Assembly (NCBI GenBank): GCA_964636095.1
Contig: CAZWRF010000007.1
Coordinates: 1-24,298 of the forward strand
DNA: 24,298 nucleotides
Source of the DNA: CAZWRF01 sp964636095
GTDB lineage: Bacteria; Patescibacteriota; Minisyncoccia; JAHISW01; Tagabacteraceae
Reading direction: 5' to 3'
Made by a program: the position numbers and the translations under genes. This document shows, piece by piece, positions 14,773-20,807 of the stretch. The notes beneath the pieces are model-generated. The model did not search any database. It was not told the DNA's origin and saw nothing but the letters and a program-made list of their open reading frames with translations. Numbering within the stretch: position 1 is the first letter of the stretch; each line of letters begins with the position of its first letter.

Positions 14773-15297
14773 TTATTCGCCTCTAAGCTCTTTGAGGCGG
14801 TCTATAAATGCTTTTATCGTTTTTCTTCCCAGTTCTATTTTTTTGTCCTTCATTCCAAGTTCGTCGCTTTTCCATACATTTTTCGGAATCTGGTCCTCGA
14901 ATTCAAAAATACTGTACGTTTTTATCCCGGGCGGATTGCTTTGTTTCAGGGCTCCGGCTCCGGCGGGGTCTCCCTTAAGAAAAGTATCAACAAGCACCTT
15001 GCCGACTCTTCCAACTTTTTCTCCCAGCTCTTCATCCATTTCCTCGCCGAGCGTAAATGTGCTTGTAAAGCCGATAACGACAATTACATTTTCGGCTCCG
15101 TATTTTTGTATCATATCAAAGGCCAATTTTTGTTCGTCTAAACTGACGGACTCTCCTGTGCCTCATGAAAAACACCCCTTGGCACTGTTTACGACTTCGG
15201 CGCCCCCGGCTTCAAGAAGCTGTTTTAATACGGTGTCCAAGATATCATTTGTTTCGCCGTAGGCGAAGACTTTTTTACCTTTAAGTTTTGGTGCCAT
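14773..15297 (-). CDS. grdA: glycine/sarcosine/betaine reductase selenoprotein A, with in-frame UGA read as selenocysteine
   Basis: 174 residues if the TGA at 15165-15163 is decoded as selenocysteine (residue 45). GrdA is the small redox protein shared by these reductases; its Sec attacks the substrate held by component B and passes a carboxymethyl group to component C, then is re-reduced by thioredoxin. The context is GCFS-U-GTGESVSLDEQ, matching the family's ECFV-U-TAAGAMDLENQ, with the partner Cys42 in a CxxU pair. Upstream, LKGKKVFAYGE and LEAGGAEVVNSA match the family N-terminus; downstream, KYGAENVIVVIG and LVDTFLKGDPAGAGAL match the rest. The ATG overlaps the grdC stop (TAATG), with AGGAGG 5 nt upstream. 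Reading UGA as stop gives a useless 44-residue peptide plus an orphan downstream ORF. A candidate SECIS follows the UGA. Confidence 0.93.
15132..15151 (-). promoter_or_regulatory. candidate bacterial SECIS hairpin in grdA
   Basis: Starting 12 nt after the UGA on the minus strand: GTCCGTC (15151-15145), loop AGTTTA (15144-15139), GACGAAC (15138-15132). Six pairs with one C-A mismatch. The loop G lies 20 nt after the UGA and is the second loop base, consistent with the loose consensus for bacterial SECIS elements recognised by SelB (an apical loop some 16-37 nt after UGA with an early G). Predicted by eye, not folded by software. Confidence 0.6.
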
Positions 15298-16703
15298 TAT
15301 TTCCTCCTTTTTAATTTGGGATTTTTCTTCAGTGTAAATGAACGCGCGTCCAAAAATTCTATTACCCTGTTTAAGTGCAAGCTTGCTTTTCCCACGAACA
15401 TTATCCGTTTGTTTTGTCCGCTTCTAAGGTCTTCAATAGCAAAAGGAAGATAGGGAACAGCAGAGGGAATGTGTCCCTGCGTGGGGGCAAATCCCGGCAT
15501 TCTTATTTTTGCTGTGAATTCTTCCACAAAATCTTCAACCGCATCCTCGTCCTCGGGGTTCAGTTTTCCTGTTTCTATCATCTCTTTTGCGGCTTGAGCG
15601 GCTATTTTTCTAAAATTTTTCTCCGCCACGTCGCCGGCGCCGGCATGTTTCATTATTTCCGGGTTTTGAAGCTCGGGCGAATATTCTATTTTTACACTGC
15701 CGTTCATTTTAAGCTTCATGTTTTTTAGCGGTTTTCTTATTACGTGTTCATACACGATAGAATCAATTGCTCCCGCGCTTATAGGGTGGGAGCCGATAGC
15801 GCCTTTTCTAAGGTCTATAACGGGGCTTATACCGTCGTCTTTTGAAATAAGAGCGGCTATTGCTCCAAGGCAGTCATCCAAAATAGGTATTCCGCCGTGA
15901 ACAAAATCCTTAAATTTCATTCCCAGCTTTGCCAAAGAGCCTCCGCCAAAAACGATTACATCATCAAAAATTCCTGCTCTTACATAAGCAGCCGCTATAA
16001 TAATGGCCGACGCGGGAGCGGCGCAAAAATTTTTAATGTCGTCTCCCGTGGCGTTTGCGCATCCGGCCATGTCGGCAACGGATTTTGCCAGGCCGCCGCC
16101 TCCTCTCTGGTATCTGTCGCCGAGGGCTTCTTCTCCGCAGTTGAGAAAATAGCGAAAGTTTTGAGGCCCCATTCCCGTTTGCCGGAGAAGTTTTTTTACC
16201 GCCACAGCGCCCGATGCTTTGGCGCACAAAGCTTCAAGAATATGATGGGCTTGAAGATCCGGGTCCTCGGCGCCTTCAGCGCTGTTGTCTCTGTTCATGT
16301 AGCCGACAAGTTTTTCTCCGTCAAATATCGGCAGGTTGTCGTCTTTTTTTATTTTCTCTTCCGTATCAAAAAACCCTCTTACATTCGCCGCTTTGAGCAC
16401 GGCATAAAAAGCGCTTTGGCTTATTATTTCTCCGAATTTTCCTTGCGGGTTGTCAAATTCTTCGCTGAATCTGTACCAAGGGCGTCCTATACCTGCCAGT
16501 ACCTTCGGATGTATGTTTCCGATGAACGTTTGATTCGGGGGATAGGCTACGGCTTCCTTGTAGGTTCTAAGCTTTGATTGAATTCTTTTCAAAATGGCCG
16601 GGTCTTTTTCAATTTCTCGCCTAGGCTTTGAACCGTATCGCAAAAGGTTCGGCACGTGAATAAGTAAGTTTACCGCCGCTTTTATCACAACATTTCTTGC
16701 CAT
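15297..16703 (-). CDS. grdC: glycine/sarcosine/betaine reductase component C, beta subunit
   Basis: 468 residues, somewhat shorter than the usual ~510. Component C accepts the carboxymethyl group from selenoprotein A and, with GrdD, releases acetyl phosphate, the energy-yielding product. It is a thiolase-fold protein. Diagnostic segments are PPNQTFIGNIHPKVL, PWYRF, KFGEII, NCGEEALGDRYQRGGGG, GCANATGDDIKNFCAAPA, FGGGSLAKLGMKFKDFV, ILDDCLGAIAALIS, APTQGHIPSAVPYL and MFVGKASLHLNR. The start at 16703 is chosen over the in-frame ATG at 16760 because GGAAGGAGA lies 7 nt upstream and the family begins there. The last codons contain the Shine-Dalgarno for grdA and the stop overlaps its start. No grdD follows. 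Confidence 0.93.
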   Translation of the reverse strand: MARNVVIKAAVNLLIHVPNLLRYGSKPRREIEKDPAILKRIQSKLRTYKEAVAYPPNQTFIGNIHPKVLAGIGRPWYRFSEEFDNPQGKFGEIISQSAFYAVLKAANVRGFFDTEEKIKKDDNLPIFDGEKLVGYMNRDNSAEGAEDPDLQAHHILEALCAKASGAVAVKKLLRQTGMGPQNFRYFLNCGEEALGDRYQRGGGGLAKSVADMAGCANATGDDIKNFCAAPASAIIIAAAYVRAGIFDDVIVFGGGSLAKLGMKFKDFVHGGIPILDDCLGAIAALISKDDGISPVIDLRKGAIGSHPISAGAIDSIVYEHVIRKPLKNMKLKMNGSVKIEYSPELQNPEIMKHAGAGDVAEKNFRKIAAQAAKEMIETGKLNPEDEDAVEDFVEEFTAKIRMPGFAPTQGHIPSAVPYLPFAIEDLRSGQNKRIMFVGKASLHLNRVIEFLDARSFTLKKNPKLKRRK

Positions 16704-16758
16704 TTTTTCGTCTCCTTCCGGTTTTTTATATATCAACGAACAGGTCCAATTTTCTTTC

Positions 16759-16786
16759 AATATACAATATAATTCGAAAAAATCAA
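16759..16786 (-). promoter_or_regulatory. promoter of the grdC-grdA operon
   Basis: Minus strand: -35 TTGATT (16786-16781), 16-nt spacer, -10 TATATT (16764-16759). Leader of about 49 nt carrying TTGATA (16736-16731), related to the TTTGAYAA box. The -35 is the left half of a 12-bp palindrome shared with the divergent promoter. Confidence 0.55.
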
Positions 16787-16816
16787 TTGATTTTTTGTAT
16801 TTTCGTTTGCTAGCCT
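16787..16816 (+). promoter_or_regulatory. extended -10 promoter of the lamin-tail protein gene, leaderless type
   Basis: -35 TTGATT (16787-16792), 18-nt spacer ending in TGC, -10 TAGCCT (16811-16816), 6 nt before the ATG at 16823. No Shine-Dalgarno. Confidence 0.55.
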
Positions 16817-16822
16817 AATTTC

Positions 16823-18367
16823 ATGAAGATGAAGCTAACGCAATTAATAAAACTGGTGTTTTTTCTTCTCGGTATACTTTTGCCGCTTTGTACGGTTTCG
16901 GCTAACGTTATTTTCAACGAGATAATGTATGACTTGGCCGAAGGTTCGGATGGAGGAAGAGAATGGATTGAGGTCTATAATAATGGTGCGCAAGGCGTGG
17001 ACATTTCCGGCTGGCGCTTGTATGAAGCGGAAACCAACCACAAAATAAATCTTTTTGGCGACAATGGCAGTTTTATAATTCCTGCCGGCGGGTACGCGGT
17101 TATTGCCGACAATCCGTCGAATTTTTTGACAGATTGGCCAAGTTTTTCGGGAACTGTTTTTGACAGTTCTTTTTCTTTGAACAACACGGGTGAAGAATTG
17201 GCGATTCACGATGCGGATCTGAACAATGTTGATTCAGTTTTCTACACTTCCGATTGGGGTGCCGCGGGCGACGGGAACTCTCTTCAAAAAGTCGGAGGCG
17301 AGTGGTTGGCTGCCGGGCCTACTCCCGGCGCGCAGAATTCTTCCGAAAGCGCGGTCTTGCCCGAGGAAGAAACACAGGAACAAACTTCCGCCGGGGGAGA
17401 TTCGGGCTGGCCCGAATATGTTCCGCCGGAAGACAGGCCCAAAATCTCTGCCTATGCCGGGAAAGACATGGTGCTTACGGTTGGCGCCTTGGGCGAGTTT
17501 CGTGGAGAAGGATACGATTTTGAAGACCAGCCTTTGGAAAAGGCGAAATATTCGTGGAACTTTGGCGACGGTTCGCTTGGAGAGGGTCAAAACATTTCCC
17601 ATTTTTACCGGTACCCCGGAGAATACATAGTAACTTTGGACGTGTCTTCGGGAAAAAACTCTGCCGCCGACCGGCTTATTGCAAAAGCCGTTCCCAACAA
17701 AATAATTATTTCCGAGGTTAAAACCGGGCCGGAATCTTTCGCGGAGCTTTACAACGGCTCAAAAGAAGAGATAAACATATCCGGCTGGCAAATACGCTCA
17801 AGCTCGCCGTTGCAGGCCGGTTACAAAACTTTTGTTTTGCCGGAAAATACTTTTGTAAAACCTTTCGGATATTCGGTGTTTCCTGTTTTTGTTTCCGGCA
17901 TCACTTTTCCGGAGGGAGGGGGAAAGGTGGAGCTCTTGTATCAAACGGGTCTTTCGGCCGATTCGTTTGAATACAACGGGTTTTTGGCTGAAGGCCGAAG
18001 TTTTTCTTGCGCGATATCCGATATCCCACAAAAACGAATTTATATAGCGGATGAAACGCCGGGCCAAGTTAATATTAAGACTATTGTTCCAATAAGCACG
18101 CTTTCATCAAGTTCCAATACTCAAGGGCAAAAAGAGCCTAAGAATTATGAATCAGAAATTGCCAATTATGGCGAAACAAATAAAGTTCCGACCTCAACGA
18201 ATATCAGTGTTGAAACGCAAGAAGCCAATGTTGTAAGCGCGCTTGGAAGAGAACCTGAAACAAGCAAAACAAAAATTTATCTTCTTGCCGTTTTAGGCCT
18301 TGTTGTTTTCGCGGGAGCGGGAGTTGTCTTTTTAAGAAAACCCCGCGAAGAAACGCGGGAAAAATAG
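16823..18367 (+). CDS. secreted, membrane-anchored lamin-tail (LTD) and PKD domain surface protein
   Basis: 514 residues. A signal peptide is clear: basic MKMK, hydrophobic core about 9-22, likely cut after VSA near 27. The first lamin-tail domain (about 28-150) shows VIFNEIMYDLAE, REWIEVYNNG and ISGWRLYE. A Pro/Glu-rich linker leads to a PKD domain (about 205-285; YSWNFGDGS, FYRYPGEYIVTLDV), then a second lamin-tail domain (about 290-410; KIIISEVKTGPESFAELYNGS, ISGWQIRS). A Ser/Thr/Asn-rich spacer precedes a C-terminal hydrophobic helix (about 483-502) with a basic tail. It is thus tethered outside the cell, perhaps as an adhesin or matrix protein. Leaderless-type promoter. The stop codon TAG lies in a terminator arm. 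Confidence 0.85.
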   Translation: MKMKLTQLIKLVFFLLGILLPLCTVSANVIFNEIMYDLAEGSDGGREWIEVYNNGAQGVDISGWRLYEAETNHKINLFGDNGSFIIPAGGYAVIADNPSNFLTDWPSFSGTVFDSSFSLNNTGEELAIHDADLNNVDSVFYTSDWGAAGDGNSLQKVGGEWLAAGPTPGAQNSSESAVLPEEETQEQTSAGGDSGWPEYVPPEDRPKISAYAGKDMVLTVGALGEFRGEGYDFEDQPLEKAKYSWNFGDGSLGEGQNISHFYRYPGEYIVTLDVSSGKNSAADRLIAKAVPNKIIISEVKTGPESFAELYNGSKEEINISGWQIRSSSPLQAGYKTFVLPENTFVKPFGYSVFPVFVSGITFPEGGGKVELLYQTGLSADSFEYNGFLAEGRSFSCAISDIPQKRIYIADETPGQVNIKTIVPISTLSSSSNTQGQKEPKNYESEIANYGETNKVPTSTNISVETQEANVVSALGREPETSKTKIYLLAVLGLVVFAGAGVVFLRKPREETREK

Positions 18368-18404
18368 TCTAGACTATAGTATATGCTATAGTCTAGACTA
18401 TTTT
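18361..18404. terminator. bidirectional terminator containing the stop codons of both convergent genes
   Basis: Perfect 19-nt inverted repeat (18361-18379 and 18386-18404) with a 6-nt loop. The TAG of the plus-strand gene (18365-18367) and the TAG of the minus-strand gene (18400-18398) occupy the same place in each arm. Each arm itself contains the 12-nt palindrome TAGTCTAGACTA, so alternative structures are possible. Confidence 0.85.
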
Positions 18405-19630
18405 AAATACACATCGGTCGTCTTTTGAAGCATTTGTTCAAAGCGAAATTCCTGGCAGATTTTTTCCCACAAGGCGTAAGCCATGGCGCTTTTAAGCGCG
18501 GGGTTTTCAATAATCTTTTCTATTTTATTTTTCAATTCCTCGCTGTTTCCCGGATCCGCCAAAAGCCCTGTTGCTTGCCCTGATCCTGTTTGCAGTGAGC
18601 TTGTTGAATTCGTTGAAGGGATTTTGATTATTTCCGGTATACCGCCGACATTGCTTGCGACAACCGGGAGCATGGCTAGCCCCGCTTCAAGAAGAGTGTA
18701 GGGGAGGCCTTCTTTCAGGGAAGGAAGAACAAATATGTCAAAAGCCTTGAGGCACATGGGCGCGTTTTCCAAATTTTCAACAAGAAAAATTTTGTCGCTT
18801 AATTCATAATTCTTAATTCGTGATTCAAGCTCCTCTTTCTCCTCGCCAAAACCTATTAGTATGCATCGAAAACTGGGAATTGAAGATTGTAAATTACTGA
18901 TTGCGTCAATCAGGAAAGTGTGCCCTTTGTTTTTGGTAAATTCTCCTATTGTTCCTATCCAAATTCCGTCGGCGTTCTTAATTCGTGATTCATGATTCAT
19001 GATTCCGGCGCGCGCTTTTTCCTTTGTTAAAAACGGGTACTCTTCTATTTTTATGCCGTTGTGAATAGTTGTCAGCTTCTTTTTTCCGGTGATTTTGTTT
19101 TTTATCGCAAGTTCTCTATCAAATTCGGAGACGCAAATTACTTTGTTGTAAAAAAGGCATGTCAGCCGGCTTGCGAATTTTATCAGTCTTATTTGGGCGG
19201 AGCTTCTTTTCTCGGCAAAAGCCCAGCCGTGGGCGGTGAAGATAGCTTTTAGCCTGTAGCTTGTAGCTTGTAGCGCGATTATCCTGTATATAAATATTGC
19301 GGCTCCGGCCAGTCCGCCGGCCTTGGAGCTTGAAACATGGACTATGTCCGGGCGGGTTTTAAAAAGAAGAGCGATAATTTCAAAAAAAGCGAGAATATCT
19401 CCGGCTAAGCTGATATCTCTTTGGAAGTGCTTTATTTCAAAATAGGGGATGCCGGTCTTTTCCAGCTTTTGAGCCAGCGCTCCTTTTCCACCGCCGGCCA
19501 CAAACACCTCGAATTCATTTGAAGGCAAGCCTTTGGCAAGGTCATAAACATACTTGCCCGCTCCGGCCCATACGGACTTGGTTATTATATAAAGCGCTTT
19601 TTTCTTGTTTTTCCGGGTATCATCGGTCAT
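18398..19630 (-). CDS. GT4-type (GT-B fold) glycosyltransferase with in-frame repeat insertions
   Basis: 410 residues from the ATG at 19630; an upstream in-frame ATG (19678) is rejected because TATAAT sits 6 nt before 19630 and the family starts at KKALYIITKS. The acceptor half holds AGAGKYVYDLAKGL and the donor half GTIGEFTKNKGHTFLIDAI. The nucleotide-sugar site EGLPYTLLE has the EX7E pattern and is followed by VVASNVGGIPEII. Probably a cytoplasmic enzyme assembling surface glycan from nucleotide sugars. Odd: four stretches with a 7-nt period (19245-19279, 18981-19008, 18879-18906, 18802-18829) and an extra Ser/Thr/Gly-rich peptide of about 16 residues after GGIPEII (18569-18619). Confidence 0.88.
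   Translation of the reverse strand: MTDDTRKNKKKALYIITKSVWAGAGKYVYDLAKGLPSNEFEVFVAGGGKGALAQKLEKTGIPYFEIKHFQRDISLAGDILAFFEIIALLFKTRPDIVHVSSSKAGGLAGAAIFIYRIIALQATSYRLKAIFTAHGWAFAEKRSSAQIRLIKFASRLTCLFYNKVICVSEFDRELAIKNKITGKKKLTTIHNGIKIEEYPFLTKEKARAGIMNHESRIKNADGIWIGTIGEFTKNKGHTFLIDAISNLQSSIPSFRCILIGFGEEKEELESRIKNYELSDKIFLVENLENAPMCLKAFDIFVLPSLKEGLPYTLLEAGLAMLPVVASNVGGIPEIIKIPSTNSTSSLQTGSGQATGLLADPGNSEELKNKIEKIIENPALKSAMAYALWEKICQEFRFEQMLQKTTDVYLK
18802..18829. repeat. heptanucleotide array, 4 x ATTCNNN
   Basis: ATTCATA, ATTCTTA, ATTCGTG, ATTCAAG in exact 7-nt register inside the minus-strand glycosyltransferase. In the coding sense it reads GAATNNN and encodes ESRIKNYELS. Confidence 0.8.
18879..18906. 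repeat. heptanucleotide array, 4 x ATTNNNN
   Basis: ATTGAAG, ATTGTAA, ATTACTG, ATTGCGT. The first two units recur at 21275-21302, where they lie in the opposite orientation relative to the gene. Confidence 0.6.
18981..19008. repeat. heptanucleotide array, 4 x ATTCNNN
   Basis: ATTCGTG, ATTCATG, ATTCATG, ATTCCGG; encodes MNHESRIKN on the minus strand. Placed in a loop before the donor domain. Confidence 0.8.
19245..19279. repeat. heptanucleotide array, about 5 x GCNNNTA
   Basis: GCTTTTA, GCCTGTA, GCTTGTA, GCTTGTA, GCGCGAT. Different core sequence but the same 7-nt period; encodes LQATSYRLKA on the minus strand. Confidence 0.7.
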
Positions 19631-19636
19631 ATTAGT

Positions 19637-19646
19637 ATTATATAAT
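19637..19646. promoter_or_regulatory. palindromic double -10 box between two divergent glycosyltransferase genes
   Basis: ATTATATAAT reads TATAAT on the plus strand (19641-19646) and on the minus strand (19642-19637). The minus-strand ATG is 6 nt away (leaderless type); the plus-strand ATG is 12 nt away. Only 28 bp separate the two start codons. -35 boxes are not convincing on either side. Confidence 0.5.
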
Positions 19647-19658
19647 AATAACAACACT

Positions 19659-20807
19659 ATGAAAGTTTTAATTTGCACGCCTCTTTATCCGCCGGACATA
19701 GGAGGGCCTGCCACTTATAGCAAGCTGCTGGCGGAAGAATTGCCCAAGCGCGGCGTTGAAGTGAAGGTTTTGAGCTTTGGCTCTGTCCGCGGTTTGCCGA
19801 AAATTATTCGGCACCTTGCTTATTTTTTTAAAGTTTTAAAATTGGCCCGGAAAACCGACATCGTCTTTGCCCAGGATCCCGTGAGTGTCGGCTTGCCGTC
19901 GGCTGTTGCCGCGAAAATTTCGGGCAAAAAATTTTTTTTGAAAATAGTGGGCGACTATGCCTGGGAACAATACTGCCGGCGAAGCCAGGCTTCGCCGGAA
20001 TTTCCAGTTTCCAATTTCCAGTTTCCAACCCCTGAAGAATTTTTGACTCCCGAAAAATTTCAAGCAGGAAGGTATGATTTTATTACAGAGTTGAGGAGAA
20101 AGGTACAGAAATGGGTGGCAAAAAAAGCGGACAAAATAGTTGTGCCGAGCCTGTATCTTAAAAAGATAGTTTCAATGTGGGGCATTTCTGAGCGGAAAAT
20201 AAGCGTTGTTCACAATGCTTTCAGGGTGCCCGAAATAGGTGTTTCNNNNNNNNNNAGGCAAAAACTGGGCTTGAATGGGTTTGTTTTGGTCTCTGCGGGG
20301 CGTTTGGTGCCATGGAAGGGGTTTGGGGCGCTTTTGGAAATAATGCCTAAATTATTGGAAAAAATTCCGGATGCCAAACTGTACATTATCGGGAGCGGGC
20401 CGGAGCGCGCAGATTTGGAATTAAGAATTAAGAATTTTGAATTAAGCGACAGTGTATTTCTTTTGGGGAGGCTGAAGCACGAAGAAGTAATGAATTATTT
20501 GCAAGCAGGAGATTTGTTTGTGTTAAACACGGGATATGAAGGATTGTCGCACCAATTGCTTGAGGCGATGGCAGTTGGTACATCCATTATAACCACGAAT
20601 GCCGGAGGAAATCCTGAATTGATAAAAAACAGCGAAGACGGAATCTTGGTGGACTACAATGACAAAAACGCGATAAAAAATGCTATTATAGATTTGTATA
20701 AAAATAAAAGAGAAAGAGCTCGGCTCGCGGGAAATGCCCATCGGAGAGCGGGAGAGTTCGGTAAAGAAAAAATGATTAATGAATTAATAAAAGTTTTGAA
20801 TACGTGA
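19659..20807 (+). CDS. GT4-type glycosyltransferase
   Basis: About 382 residues, with 10 N at 20246-20255 that keep the frame. Start at 19659 (MKVLICTPLYPPDIGGPATYSKLLAEEL) is the family start; the frame is open further upstream but crosses the divergent promoter. Acceptor half: KIVGDYAWEQ, VPSLYLKKIVSMWG. Donor half: VSAGRLVPWKGFGALLEIM, IIGSGPERADL, then EGLSHQLLE (EX7E) and ITTNAGGNPELI. An inserted palindrome (19976-19998) and a 4-unit heptad array (20001-20028) disrupt the acceptor domain after DYAWEQ; a second array is at 20418-20445. The TGA stop overlaps the next start as GTGA, so the two glycosyltransferases are coupled. Confidence 0.88.
   Translation: MKVLICTPLYPPDIGGPATYSKLLAEELPKRGVEVKVLSFGSVRGLPKIIRHLAYFFKVLKLARKTDIVFAQDPVSVGLPSAVAAKISGKKFFLKIVGDYAWEQYCRRSQASPEFPVSNFQFPTPEEFLTPEKFQAGRYDFITELRRKVQKWVAKKADKIVVPSLYLKKIVSMWGISERKISVVHNAFRVPEIGVXXXXRQKLGLNGFVLVSAGRLVPWKGFGALLEIMPKLLEKIPDAKLYIIGSGPERADLELRIKNFELSDSVFLLGRLKHEEVMNYLQAGDLFVLNTGYEGLSHQLLEAMAVGTSIITTNAGGNPELIKNSEDGILVDYNDKNAIKNAIIDLYKNKRERARLAGNAHRRAGEFGKEKMINELIKVLNT
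19976..19998. repeat. in-frame palindrome inside a glycosyltransferase gene
   Basis: CCGGCGAAGCC (19976-19986), A, GGCTTCGCCGG (19988-19998): 11-nt perfect arms. It directly precedes a heptad array and both interrupt the acceptor domain. Confidence 0.8.
20001..20028. repeat. heptanucleotide array, 4 x TTTCCAR
   Basis: TTTCCAG, TTTCCAA, TTTCCAG, TTTCCAA in exact register; encodes PVSNFQFP. Confidence 0.85.
20246..20255. other. assembly gap (10 N) inside a glycosyltransferase gene
   Basis: Ten N; the reading frame is conserved on both sides, so the length is probably right or off by a multiple of three. Confidence 0.9.
20418..20445. repeat. heptanucleotide array, 4 x GAATTNN
   Basis: GAATTAA, GAATTAA, GAATTTT, GAATTAA; encodes ELRIKNFEL at the same structural site as the arrays at 18802-18829 and 21535-21562. 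Confidence 0.85.

Noticed and set aside
14773..15126. A 117-residue minus-strand ORF starting at the ATG at 15126
   Set aside because: It is only the part of grdA after the UGA codon; the ATG has no Shine-Dalgarno and the upstream frame carries the conserved GrdA N-terminus.
15163..15165. Reading the grdA UGA as a true stop (pseudogene) or as glycine
   Set aside because: The codon sits precisely at the family's selenocysteine, with Cys at -3 and a hairpin after it. No other in-frame UGA occurs in about 7,000 codons, so a UGA=Gly code is unlikely.
18398..19678. Start of the minus-strand glycosyltransferase at 19678
   Set aside because: It would extend through the divergent promoter and into the neighbouring gene; the ATG at 19630 has TATAAT 6 nt upstream.
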